Assembly (NCBI GenBank): GCA_946699065.1
Contig: CAMPDV010000272.1
Coordinates: 186,001-250,000 of the forward strand
Length of the DNA stretch: 64,000 nt
From: Loxodes magnus
Taxonomy: Eukaryota > Ciliophora > Karyorelictea > Loxodida > Loxodidae
Direction of reading: 5' to 3'
Position numbers and translations under genes: made by a program. Each line of letters starts with the position of its first letter. The stretch's first letter is position 1. Below are positions 15,801 through 29,300 of the stretch, in pieces. A model generated the notes under the pieces. The model had not been told where the DNA came from and did not search any database. It was given only the letters and a program-made list of their open reading frames with translations.

Positions 15801-18800
15801 TAACTCCTGACTCGTGTCCTTTCAAGGTCCTCTTACAACTACCAGTATTGAAATCCCATACACGAATCGTTCGATCGCCACTACCAGATACGATCCATTT
15901 CGTGTCATTGCTTAGTGCGATCGCTACAACTACAAACTCCTTTCCTTTCAAGGTCCTCGTACAACTACCCGTATTGAAATCCCATACACGAATCGTTCGA
16001 TCGCCACTACCAGATACGATCCATTTCGTGTCATTGCTTAGTGCGATCGCTATAACTCAATTCTCGTGTCCTTTCAAGGTCCTCGTACAACTACCCGTAT
16101 TGAAATCCCATACACGAATCGTTCCATCGCCACTACCAGATACGATCCATTTCGTGTCATTGCTTAGTGCGATCGCTACGACTCAATTCTCGTGTCCTAT
16201 CAAGGTCCTCGTACAACTACCCGTATTGAAATCCCATACACGAATCGTTCGATCGACACTACCAGATACGATCCATTTCGTGTCATTGCTTAGTGCGATC
16301 GCTATAACTCCTGACTCGTTTCCTTTCAAGGTCCTCGTACAACTACCCGTATTGAAATCCCATACACGAATCGTTCGATTGTCACTACCAGATACGATCC
16401 ATTTCGTGTCATTGCTTAGTGCGATCGCTACGACTCAATTCTCCTTTCCTTTCAAGGTCCTCGTACAACTACCCGTATTGAAATCCCATACACGAATCGT
16501 TCCATCGTCACTACCAGATACGATCCATTTCGTGTCATTGCTTAGTGCGATCGCTATAACTCAATCCTCGTGTCCTTTCAAGGTCCTCTTACAACTACCA
16601 GTATTGAAATCCCATACACGAATCGTTCCATCGTAACTACCAGATACGATCCATTTCGTGTCATTGCTTAGTGCGATCGCTACAACTACAAACTCCTTTC
16701 CTTTCAAGGTCCTCGTACAACTACCCGTATTGAAATCCCATACACGAATCGTTCCATCGTCACTACCAGATACGATCCATTTCGTGTCATTGCTTAGTGC
16801 GATCGCTCCAACTACAAACTCGTGTCCTTTCAAGGTCCTTGTACAACTACCCGTATTGAAATCCCATACACGAATCGTTCGATCGACACTACCAGATACG
16901 ATCCATTTCGTGTCATTGCTTAGTGCGATCGCTATAACTCCTGACTCGTTTCCTTTCAAGGTCCTCGTACAACTACCCGTATTGAAATCCCATACACGAA
17001 TCGTTCCATCGTAACTACCAGATACGATCCATTTCGTGTCATTGCTTAGTGCGATCGCTATAACTCCTGACTCGTTTCCTTTCAAGGTCCTCGTACAACT
17101 ACCCGTATTGAAATCCCATACACGAATCGTTCCATCGTCACTACCAGATACGATCCATTTCGTGTCATTGCTTAGTGCGATCGCTATAACTCCTGACTCG
17201 TTTCCTTTCAAGGTCCTCTTACAACTACCCGTATTGAAATCCCATACACGAATCGTTCGATCGCCACTACCAGATACGATCCATTTCGTGTCATTGCTTA
17301 GTGCGATCGCTACGAATCTATTCTCGTGTCCTTTCAAGGTCCTCTTACAACTACCCTTATTGAAATCCCATACACGAATCGTTCCATCGTAACTACCAGA
17401 TACGATCCATTTCGTGTCATTGCTTAGTGCGATCGCTACGACTCTATTCTCGTGTCCTTTCAAGGTCCTTGTACAACTACCAGTATTGAAATCCCATACA
17501 CGAATCGTTCGATCGCCACTACCAGATACGATCCATTTCGTGTCATTGCTTAGTGCGATCGCTATAACTCCTGACTCGTTTCCTTTCAAGGTCCTCGTAC
17601 AACTACCCGTATTGAAATCCCATACACGAATCGTTCGATCGACACTACCAGATACGATCCATTTCGTGTCATTGCTTAGTGCGATCGCTATAACTCCTGA
17701 CTCGTTTCCTTTCAAGGTCCTCGTACAACTACCCGTATTGAAATCCCATACACGAATCGTTCGATTGTCACTACCAGATACGATCCATTTCGTGTCATTG
17801 CTTAGTGCGATCGCTACGACTCAATTCTCCTTTCCTTTCAAGGTCCTCGTACAACTACCCGTATTGAAATCCCATACACGAATCGTTCCATCGTCACTAC
17901 CAGATACGATCCATTTCGTGTCATTGCTTAGTGCGATCGCTATAACTCAATCCTCGTGTCCTTTCAAGGTCCTCGTACAACTACCAGTATTGAAATCCCA
18001 TACACGAATCGTTCCATCGCCACTACCAGATACGATCCATTTCGTGTCATTGCTTAGTGCGATCGCTATAACTCCTGACTCGTGTCCTTTCAAGGTCCTC
18101 GTACAACTACCAGTATTGAAATCCCATACACGAATCGTTCCATCGTAACTACCAGATACGATCCATTTCGTGTCATTGCTTAGTGCGATCGCTACAACTC
18201 ATAACTCGTGTACTTTCAAGGTCCTCGTACAACTACCAGTATTGAAATCCCATACACGAATCGTTCGATCGCCACTACCAGATACGATCCATTTCGTGTC
18301 ATTGCTTAGTGCGATCGCTACAACTCATAACTCGTGTACTTTCAAGGTCCTCGTACAACTACCAGTATTGAAATCCCATACACGAATCGTTCGATCGCCA
18401 CTACCAGATACGATCCATTTCGTGTCATTGCTTAGTGCGATCGCTCCAACTACAAACTTGTTTCCTTTCAAGGTCCTCTTACAACTACCCTTATTGAAAT
18501 CCCATACACGAATCGTTCCATCGTAACTACCAGATACGATCCATTTCGTGTCATTGCTTAGTGCGATCGCTACGACTCAATTCTCGTGTCCTTTCAAGGT
18601 CCTTGTACAACTACCCGTATTGAAATCCCATACACGAATCGTTCCATCGTCACTACCAGATACGATCCATTTCGTGTCATTGCTTAGTGCGATCGCTCCA
18701 ACTCAATCCTCGTGTCCTTTCAAGGTCCTTGTACAACTACCAGTATTGAAATCCCATACACGAATCGTTCCATCGTAACTACCAGATACGATCCATTTCG

Positions 18801-21800
18801 TGTCATTGCTTAGTGCGATCGCTACGACTCTATTCTCGTGTCCTTTCAAGGTCCTTGTACAACTACCCGTATTGAAATCCCATACACGAATCGTTCCATC
18901 GTCACTACCAGATACGATCCATTTCGTGTCATTGCTTAGTGCGATCGCTACGACTCAATTCTCGTGTCCTATCAAGGTCCTCGTACAACTACCAGTATTG
19001 AAATCCCATACACGAATCGTTCCATCGTCACTACCAGATACGATCCATTTCGTGTCATTGCTTAGTGCGATCGCTATAACTCCTGACTCGTTTCCTTTCA
19101 AGGTCCTTGTACAACTACCCGTATTGAAATCCCATACACGAATCGTTCGATCGACACTACCAGATACGATCCATTTCGTGTCATTGCTTAGTGCGATCGC
19201 TATAACTCCTGACTCGTTTCCTTTCAAGGTCCTCGTACAACTACCCGTATTGAAATCCCATACACGAATCGTTCCATCGTCACTACCAGATACGATCCAT
19301 TTCGTGTCATTGCTTAGTGCGATCGCTATAACTCCTGACTCGTTTCCTTTCAAGGTCCTTGTACAACTACCCGTATTGAAATCCCATACACGAATCGTTC
19401 CATCGACACTACCAGATACGATCCATTTCGTGTCATTGCTTAGTGCGATCGCTATAACTCCTGACTCGTTTCCTTTCAAGGTCCTTGTACAACTACCCGT
19501 ATTGAAATCCCATACACGAATCGTTCCATCGACACTACCAGATACGATCCATTTCGTGTCATTGCTTAGTGCGATCGCTATAACTCCTGATTCGTTTCCT
19601 TTCAAGGTCCTTGTACAACTACCCGTATTGAAATCCCATACACGAATCGTTCCATCGTCACTACCAGATACGATCCATTTCGTGTCATTGCTTAGTGCGA
19701 TCGCTCCAACTACAAACTTGTTTCCTTTCAAGGTCCTCGTACAACTACCCTTATTGAAATCCCATACACGAATCGTTCGATCGCCACTACCAGATACGAT
19801 CCATTTCGTGTCATTGCTTAGTGCGATCGCTACGACTCAATTCTCGTGTCCTTTCAAGGTCCTCGTACAACTACCAGTATTGAAATCCCATACACGAATC
19901 GTTCGATCGCCACTACCAGATACGATCCATTTCGTGTCATTGCTTAGTGCGATCGCTATAACTCCTGACTCGTTTCCTTTCAAGGTCCTCTTACAACTAC
20001 CCGTATTGAAATCCCATACACGAATCGTTCGATCGTAACTACCAGATACGATCCATTTCGTGTCATTGCTTTGTGCGATCGCTACGACTCAATTCTCGTG
20101 TCCTTTCAAGGTCCTCGTACAACTACCAGTATTGAAATCCCATACACGAATCGTTCGATCGCCACTACCAGATACGATCCATTTCGTGTCATTGCTTTGT
20201 GCGATCGCTACGACTCAATTCTCGTGTCCTTTCAAGGTCCTTGTACAACTACCAGTATTGAAATCCCATACACGAATCGTTCGATCGCCACTACCAGATA
20301 CGATCCATTTCGTGTCATTGCTTAGTGCGATCGCTACAACTCAATTCTCGTGTCCTTTCAAGGTCCTCGTACAACTACCCGTATTGAAATCCCATACACG
20401 AATCGTTCGATCGCCACTACCAGATACGATCCATTTCGTGTCATTGCTTAGTGCGATCGCTATAACTCCTGACTCGTTTCCTTTCAAGGTCCTTGTACAA
20501 CTACCCGTATTGAAATCCCATACACGAATCGTTCGATCGCCACTACCAGATACGATCCATTTCGTGTCATTGCTTAGTGCGATCGCTACAACTCAATTCT
20601 CGTGTCCTTTCAAGGTCCTTGTACAACTACCAGTATTGAAATCCCATACACGAATCGTTCGATCGCCACTACCAGATACGATCCATTTCGTGTCATTGCT
20701 TAGTGCGATCGCTACGACTCTATTCTCGTGTCCTTTCAAGGTCCTCGTACAACTACCCGTATTGAAATCCCATACACGAATCGTTCGATCGCCACTACCA
20801 GATACGATCCATTTCGTGTCATTGCTTAGTGCGATCGCTATAACTCCTGACTCGTGTCCTTTCAAGGTCCTCGTACAACTACCCTTATTGAAATCCCATA
20901 CACGAATCGTTCGATCGCCACTACCAGATACGATCCATTTCGTGTCATTGCTTAGTGCGATCGCTACAACTCAATTCTCGTGTCCTTACAAGGTCCTTGT
21001 ACAACTACCCGTATTGAAATCCCATACACGAATCGTTCGATCGCCACTACCAGATACGATCCATTTCGTGTCATTGCTTAGTGCGATCGCTCCAACTCAA
21101 TCCTCGTGTCCTTTCAAGGTCCTCGTACAACTACCAGTATTGAAATCCCATACACGAATCGTTCGATCGCCACTACCAGATACGATCCATTTCGTGTCAT
21201 TGCTTAGTGCGATCGCTACGACTCAATTCTCGTGTCCTTTCAAGGTCCTCGTACAACTACCCTTATTGAAATCCCATACACGAATCGTTCGATCGCCACT
21301 ACCAGATACGATCCATTTCGTGTCATTGCTTAGTGCGATCGCTACGACTCAATTCTCGTGTACTTTCAAGGTACTCGTACAACTACCCGTATTGAAATCC
21401 CATACACGAATCGTTCGATCGCCACTACCAGATACGATCCATTTCGTGTCATTGCTTAGTGCGATCGCTATAACTCCTGACTCGTTTCCTTTCAAGGTCC
21501 TCGTACAACTACCAGTATTGAAATCCCATACACGAATCGTTCCATCGTCACTACCAGATACGATCCATTTCGTGTCATTGCTTAGTGCGATCGCTACGAC
21601 TCAATTCTCCTTTCCTTTCAAGGTCCTCGTACAACTACCCTTATTGAAATCCCATACACGAATCGTTCGATCGCCACTACCAGATACGATCCATTTCGTG
21701 TCATTGCTTAGTGCGATCGCTATAACTCCTGACTCGTGTCCTTTCAAGGTCCTCGTACAACTACCCTTATTGAAATCCCATACACGAATCGTTCCATCGT

Positions 21801-23364
21801 CACTACCAGATACGATCCATTTCGTGTCATTGCTTAGTGCGATCGCTACGACTCAATTCTCGTGTCCTATCAAGGTCCTCGTACAACTACCCGTATTGAA
21901 ATCCCATACACGAATCGTTCCATCGTCACTACCAGATACGATCCATTTCGTGTCATTGCTTAGTGCGATCGCTACAACTCAATTCTCGTGTCCTATCAAG
22001 GTCCTCGTACAACTACCAGTATTGAAATCCCATACACGAATCGTTCGATCGCCACTACCAGATACGATCCATTTCGTGTCATTGCTTAGTGCGATCGCTA
22101 CAACTCAATTCTCGTGTCCTATCAAGGTCCTCGTACAACTACCAGTATTGAAATCCCATACCCGAATCGTTCGATCGCCACTACCAGATACGATCCATTT
22201 CGTGTCATTGCTTTGTGCGATCGCTCCAACTACAAACTCGTGTCCTTTCAAGGTCCTTGTACAACTACCCGTATTGAAATCCCATACACGAATCGTTCGA
22301 TCGACACTACCAGATACGATCCATTTCGTGTCATTGCTTAGTGCGATCGCTATAACTCCTGACTCGTTTCCTTTCAAGGTCCTCGTACAACTACCCGTAT
22401 TGAAATCCCATACACGAATCGTTCCATCGTAACTACCAGATACGATCCATTTCGTGTCATTGCTTAGTGCGATCGCTATAACTCCTGACTCGTTTCCTTT
22501 CAAGGTCCTCGTACAACTACCCGTATTGAAATCCCATACACGAATCGTTCCATCGTAACTACCAGATACGATCCATTTCGTGTCATTGCTTAGTGCGATC
22601 GCTATAACTCCTGACTCGTTTCCTTTCAAGGTCCTCGTACAACTACCCGTATTGAAATCCCATACACGAATCGTTCCATCGTCACTACCAGATACGATCC
22701 ATTTCGTGTCATTGCTTAGTGCGATCGCTCCAACTACAAACTCGTGTACTTTCAAGGTCCTTGTACAACTACCCGTATTGAAATCCCATACACGAATCGT
22801 TCCATCGTAACTACCAGATACGATCCATTTCGTGTCATTGCTTAGTGCGATCGCTATAACTCCTGACTCGTGTCCTTTCAAGGTCCTCGTACAACTACCC
22901 GTATTGAAATCCCATACACGAATCGTTCCATCGTAACTACCAGATACGATCCATTTCGTGTCATTGCTTAGTGCGATCGCTACAACTCAATTCTCGTGTC
23001 CTTTCAAGGTCCTCGTACAACTACCCGTATTGAAATCCCATACACGAATCGTTCCATCGTAACTACCAGATACGATCCATTTCGTGTCATTGCTTAGTGC
23101 GATCGCTACGACTCAATTCTCGTGTCCTATCAAGGTCCTCGTACAACTACCCGTATTGAAATCCCATACACGAATCGTTCCATCGTAACTACCAGATACG
23201 ATCCATTTCGTGTCATTGCTTAGTGCGATCGCTACGACTCAATTCTCGTGTCCTATCAAGGTCCTCGTACAACTACCCGTATTGAAATCCCATACACGAA
23301 TCGTTCCATCGTAACTACCAGATACGATCCATTTCGTGTCATTGCTTAGTGCGATCGCTACGAC
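6862..23364 (-). CDS. Giant WD40-repeat protein, segment in shifted phase (TGA sense; one in-frame TAA)
   Basis: About 131 blades lie in one continuous WD40 phase that is offset from both neighbours by a 17-bp deletion (23364) and a 1-bp deletion (6861). A reading frame entering from above 23364 would miss the WD40 phase and meet TAG within about 25 codons. The segment has its own variant set: KE or NE in place of HE after the glycine, EFVV in place of EN plus TGA, Val before the Asp (SVDR), and KRT in place of TRT (CCTCTTACAAC on the plus strand, which I saw only between about 7.8 and 20 kb). One unit has TAA at 20986-20988. It also contains the longest TGA-free run in the window. Confidence 0.5.
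9505..10911 (-). repeat. Higher-order copy pair, offset 1008 bp (8 units)
   Basis: Blades at 9505-9903 (HENR, NESG, HENR with KRT) recur at 10513-10911 with one change, TTG to TTT (Leu to Phe) before KGN. Confidence 0.8.
14642..15376 (-). repeat. Higher-order copy pair, offset 504 bp (4 units)
   Basis: Units at 14642-14872 and 15146-15376 match, and a third copy lies at 11744-11974. The units between copies differ (HEFVV with and without KRT). Confidence 0.75.
16430..18000 (-). repeat. Higher-order copy pair, offset 1386 bp (11 units)
   Basis: The rare slot ACGACTCAATTCTCC, preceded by a GATTGTC unit end, occurs at 16430 and again at 17816 with the same neighbouring units. Confidence 0.7.
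16561..17715 (-). other. Longest WD40 run without any TGA (384 codons, nine blades)
   Basis: This is the longest minus-strand stretch that is open under the standard code. Its blades carry Gly, Arg or Val in the slot where others have TGA (NESGV, HENRV, HENRF, HEFVV, KEFVV). It has only a TTG Leu codon at its upper end, no purine-rich site ahead of it, and identical WD40 sequence on both sides, so I do not see it as a separate gene. Its value is as a contrast: nine consecutive blades show what the array encodes where no TGA occurs. Confidence 0.6.
20986..20988 (-). other. In-frame TAA replacing the Lys codon of TLKGHE (copy 1)
   Basis: The plus strand reads CCTTACAAGG where other units read CCTTTCAAGG, so AAA (Lys) becomes TAA in the WD40 phase. 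The unit also carries HEN plus TGA. It belongs to a block shared with 24.3-24.9 kb, so this and the copy at 24749 come from one event. Confidence 0.85.
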
Positions 23365-23368
23365 TCAA
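23362..23368. other. 17-bp deletion between short direct repeats (frameshift)
   Basis: The unit runs from CTACGACTCAA directly into GGTCCTCG, losing 17 bp. The ends of the lost piece share the word TCAA, so it looks like a recombination or slippage deletion, or a misjoin. Together with the 1-bp loss at 6861 it removes 18 bp and restores phase, but only after 16.5 kb. Confidence 0.85.
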
Positions 23369-26300
23369 GGTCCTCGTACAACTACCCGTATTGAAATCCC
23401 ATACACGAATCGTTCCATCGTAACTACCAGATACGATCCATTTCGTGTCATTGCTTAGTGCGATCGCTACGACTCAATTCTCGTGTCCTTTCAAGGTCCT
23501 CGTACAACTACCCGTATTGAAATCCCATACACGAATCGTTCCATCGTCACTACCAGATACGATCCATTTCGTGTCATTGCTTAGTGCGATCGCTACAACT
23601 CATAACTCGTGTACTTTCAAGGTCCTTGTACAACTACCCGTATTGAAATCCCATACACGAATCGTTCCATCGTCACTACCAGATACGATCCATTTCGTGT
23701 CATTGCTTAGTGCGATCGCTACAACTCAATTCTCGTGTCCTTTCAAGGTCCTCGTACAACTACCCGTATTGAAATCCCATACACGAATCGTTCGATCGCC
23801 ACTACCAGATACGATCCATTTCGTGTCATTGCTTAGTGCGATCGCTACGACTCAATTCTCGTGTCCTATCAAGGTCCTCGTACAACTACCCGTATTGAAA
23901 TCCCATACACGAATCGTTCCATCGTAACTACCAGATACGATCCATTTCGTGTCATTGCTTAGTGCGATCGCTATAACTCCTGACTCGTGTCCTTTCAAGG
24001 TCCTCGTACAACTACCAGTATTGAAATCCCATACCCGAATCGTTCGATCGCCACTACCAGATACGATCCATTTCGTGTCATTGCTTTGTGCGATCGCTAC
24101 AACTCAATTCTCGTGTCCTATCAAGGTCCTCGTACAACTACCAGTATTGAAATCCCATACCCGAATCGTTCGATCGCCACTACCAGATACGATCCATTTC
24201 GTGTCATTGCTTTGTGCGATCGCTCCAACTACAAACTCGTGTCCTTTCAAGGTCCTTGTACAACTACCCGTATTGAAATCCCATACACGAATCGTTCGAT
24301 CGACACTACCAGATACGATCCATTTCGTGTCATTGCTTAGTGCGATCGCTACAACTCAATTCTCGTGTCCTTTCAAGGTCCTTGTACAACTACCAGTATT
24401 GAAATCCCATACACGAATCGTTCGATCGCCACTACCAGATACGATCCATTTCGTGTCATTGCTTAGTGCGATCGCTACGACTCTATTCTCGTGTCCTTTC
24501 AAGGTCCTCGTACAACTACCCGTATTGAAATCCCATACACGAATCGTTCGATCGCCACTACCAGATACGATCCATTTCGTGTCATTGCTTAGTGCGATCG
24601 CTATAACTCCTGACTCGTGTCCTTTCAAGGTCCTCGTACAACTACCCTTATTGAAATCCCATACACGAATCGTTCGATCGCCACTACCAGATACGATCCA
24701 TTTCGTGTCATTGCTTAGTGCGATCGCTACAACTCAATTCTCGTGTCCTTACAAGGTCCTTGTACAACTACCCGTATTGAAATCCCATACACGAATCGTT
24801 CGATCGCCACTACCAGATACGATCCATTTCGTGTCATTGCTTAGTGCGATCGCTCCAACTCAATCCTCGTGTCCTTTCAAGGTCCTCGTACAACTACCAG
24901 TATTGAAATCCCATACACGAATCGTTCCATCGTAACTACCAGATACGATCCATTTCGTGTCATTGCTTAGTGCGATCGCTACAACTCAATTCTCGTGTCC
25001 TTTCAAGGTCCTCGTACAACTACCCGTATTGAAATCCCATACACGAATCGTTCCATCGTAACTACCAGATACGATCCATTTCGTGTCATTGCTTAGTGCG
25101 ATCGCTACGACTCAATTCTCGTGTCCTATCAAGGTCCTCGTACAACTACCCGTATTGAAATCCCATACACGAATCGTTCCATCGTAACTACCAGATACGA
25201 TCCATTTCGTGTCATTGCTTAGTGCGATCGCTACGACTCAATTCTCGTGTCCTATCAAGGTCCTCGTACAACTACCCGTATTGAAATCCCATACACGAAT
25301 CGTTCCATCGTAACTACCAGATACGATCCATTTCGTGTCATTGCTTAGTGCGATCGCTACGACTCAATTCTCGTGTCCTTTCAAGGTCCTCGTACAACTA
25401 CCAGTATTGAAATCCCATACACGAATCGTTCGATCGCCACTACCAGATACGATCCATTTCGTGTCATTGCTTTGTGCGATCGCTACGACTCAATTCTCGT
25501 GTCCTTTCAAGGTCCTCGTACAACTACCCGTATTGAAATCCCATACACGAATCGTTCCATCGTAACTACCAGATACGATCCATTTCGTGTCATTGCTTAG
25601 TGCGATCGCTACGACTCAATTCTCGTGTCCTTTCAAGGTCCTCGTACAACTACCCGTATTGAAATCCCATACACGAATCGTTCCATCGTCACTACCAGAT
25701 ACGATCCATTTCGTGTCATTGCTTAGTGCGATCGCTACAACTCATAACTCGTGTACTTTCAAGGTCCTTGTACAACTACCCGTATTGAAATCCCATACAC
25801 GAATCGTTCCATCGTCACTACCAGATACGATCCATTTCGTGTCATTGCTTAGTGCGATCGCTACAACTCAATTCTCGTGTCCTTTCAAGGTCCTCGTACA
25901 ACTACCCGTATTGAAATCCCATACACGAATCGTTCGATCGCCACTACCAGATACGATCCATTTCGTGTCATTGCTTAGTGCGATCGCTACGACTCAATTC
26001 TCGTGTCCTATCAAGGTCCTCGTACAACTACCCGTATTGAAATCCCATACACGAATCGTTCCATCGTAACTACCAGATACGATCCATTTCGTGTCATTGC
26101 TTAGTGCGATCGCTATAACTCCTGACTCGTGTCCTTTCAAGGTCCTCGTACAACTACCAGTATTGAAATCCCATACACGAATCGTTCCATCGTCACTACC
26201 AGATACGATCCATTTCGTGTCATTGCTTAGTGCGATCGCTCCAACTCAATCCTCGTGTCCTTTCAAGGTCCTCGTACAACTACCAGTATTGAAATCCCAT

Positions 26301-29300
26301 ACACGAATCGTTCGATCGCCACTACCAGATACGATCCATTTCGTGTCATTGCTTAGTGCGATCGCTACGACTCAATTCTCGTGTCCTTTCAAGGTCCTCG
26401 TACAACTACCCTTATTGAAATCCCATACACGAATCGTTCGATCGCCACTACCAGATACGATCCATTTCGTGTCATTGCTTAGTGCGATCGCTACGACTCA
26501 ATTCTCGTGTCCTTTCAAGGTCCTCGTACAACTACCAGTATTGAAATCCCATACACGAATCGTTCGATCGCCACTACCAGATACGATCCATTTCGTGTCA
26601 TTGCTTAGTGCGATCGCTCCAACTACAAACTCGTGTCCTTTCAAGGTCCTCGTACAACTACCCGTATTGAAATCCCATACACGAATCGTTCCATCGTAAC
26701 TACCAGATACGATCCATTTCGTGTCATTGCTTAGTGCGATCGCTACGACTCTATTCTCGTGTCCTTTCAAGGTCCTCGTACAACTACCCTTATTGAAATC
26801 CCATACACGAATCGTTCGATCGCCACTACCAGATACGATCCATTTCGTGTCATTGCTTAGTGCGATCGCTACGACTCAATTCTCGTGTCCTTTCAAGGTC
26901 CTCGTACAACTACCAGTATTGAAATCCCATACACGAATCGTTCGATCGCCACTACCAGATACGATCCATTTCGTGTCATTGCTTTGTGCGATCGCTACGA
27001 CTCAATTCTCGTGTCCTTTCAAGGTCCTTGTACAACTACCAGTATTGAAATCCCATACACGAATCGTTCGATCGCCACTACCAGATACGATCCATTTCGT
27101 GTCATTGCTTAGTGCGATCGCTACAACTCAATTCTCGTGTCCTTTCAAGGTCCTCGTACAACTACCAGTATTGAAATCCCATACACGAATCGTTCGATCG
27201 CCACTACCAGATACGATCCATTTCGTGTCATTGCTTAGTGCGATCGCTATAACTCCTGACTCGTTTCCTTTCAAGGTCCTTGTACAACTACCCGTATTGA
27301 AATCCCATACACGAATCGTTCGATCGCCACTACCAGATACGATCCATTTCGTGTCATTGCTTAGTGCGATCGCTACGACTCAATTCTCGTGTCCTTTCAA
27401 GGTCCTTGTACAACTACCAGTATTGAAATCCCATACACGAATCGTTCGATCGCCACTACCAGATACGATCCATTTCGTGTCATTGCTTAGTGCGATCGCT
27501 ACGACTCTATTCTCGTGTCCTTTCAAGGTCCTCGTACAACTACCCGTATTGAAATCCCATACACGAATCGTTCGATCGCCACTACCAGATACGATCCATT
27601 TCGTGTCATTGCTTAGTGCGATCGCTACGACTCTATTCTCGTGTCTTTTCAAGGTCCTCGTACAACTACCCTTATTGAAATCCCATACACGAATCGTTCG
27701 ATCGCCACTACCAGATACGATCCATTTCGTGTCATTGCTTAGTGCGATCGCTACAACTCAATTCTCGTGTCCTTTCAAGGTCCTCGTACAACTACCCGTA
27801 TTGAAATCCCATACACGAATCGTTCGATCGCCACTACCAGATACGATCCATTTCGTGTCATTGCTTAGTGCGATCGCTATAACTCCTGACTCGTGTCCTT
27901 TCAAGGTCCTCGTACAACTACCAGTATTGAAATCCCATACACGAATCGTTCGATCGCCACTACCAGATACGATCCATTTCGTGTCATTGCTTAGTGCGAT
28001 CGCTACGACTCAATTCTCGTGTCCTTTCAAGGTCCTCGTACAACTACCCTTATTGAAATCCCATACACGAATCGTTCGATCGCCACTACCAGATACGATC
28101 CATTTCGTGTCATTGCTTAGTGCGATCGCTACGACTCAATTCTCGTGTACTTTCAAGGTACTCGTACAACTACCCGTATTGAAATCCCATACACGAATCG
28201 TTCGATCGCCACTACCAGATACGATCCATTTCGTGTCATTGCTTAGTGCGATCGCTATAACTCCTGACTCGTGTCCTTTCAAGGTCCTCGTACAACTACC
28301 AGTATTGAAATCCCATACACGAATCGTTCCATCGTAACTACCAGATACGATCCATTTCGTGTCATTGCTTAGTGCGATCGCTACAACTCAATTCTCGTGT
28401 CCTTTCAAGGTCCTCGTACAACTACCCGTATTGAAATCCCATACACGAATCGTTCGATCGCCACTACCAGATACGATCCATTTCGTGTCATTGCTTAGTG
28501 CGATCGCTATAACTCAATCCTCGTGTCCTTTCAAGGTCCTCGTACAACTACCCTTATTGAAATCCCATACACGAATCGTTCCATCGTCACTACCAGATAC
28601 GATCCATTTCGTGTCATTGCTTAGTGCGATCGCTACGACTCAATTCTCGTGTCCTATCAAGGTCCTCGTACAACTACCCGTATTGAAATCCCATACACGA
28701 ATCGTTCCATCGTCACTACCAGATACGATCCATTTCGTGTCATTGCTTAGTGCGATCGCTACAACTCAATTCTCGTGTCCTATCAAGGTCCTCGTACAAC
28801 TACCAGTATTGAAATCCCATACCCGAATCGTTCGATCGCCACTACCAGATACGATCCATTTCGTGTCATTGCTTAGTGCGATCGCTCCAACTACAAACTC
28901 GTGTCCTTTCAAGGTCCTCGTACAACTACCAGTATTGAAATCCCATACACGAATCGTTCCATCGTCACTACCAGATACGATCCATTTCGTGTCATTGCTT
29001 AGTGCGATCGCTACGACTCTATTCTCGTGTCCTTTCAAGGTCCTTGTACAACTACCCGTATTGAAATCCCATACACGAATCGTTCCATCGTAACTACCAG
29101 ATACGATCCATTTCGTGTCATTGCTTTGTGCGATCGCTCCAACTACAAACTCGTGTCCTTTCAAGGTCCTTGTACAACTACCCGTATTGAAATCCCATAC
29201 ACGAATCGTTCGATCGACACTACCAGATACGATCCATTTCGTGTCATTGCTTAGTGCGATCGCTATAACTCCTGACTCGTTTCCTTTCAAGGTCCTCGTA

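Noticed and set aside
20071..20325. Third-phase plus-strand frames with repeated SFQGP and RYDPFR motifs (also near 22114, 23987, 26885, 29027, 32807, 39221, 54467)
   Set aside because: They appear only where TTAG has become TTTG in one or two units, removing a stop. They last two or three units and share no independent coding signal.
23340..23400. Programmed ribosomal frameshift site at the 17-bp deletion
   Set aside because: No slippery heptamer or special structure is seen there; the junction is explained by a deletion between TCAA words.
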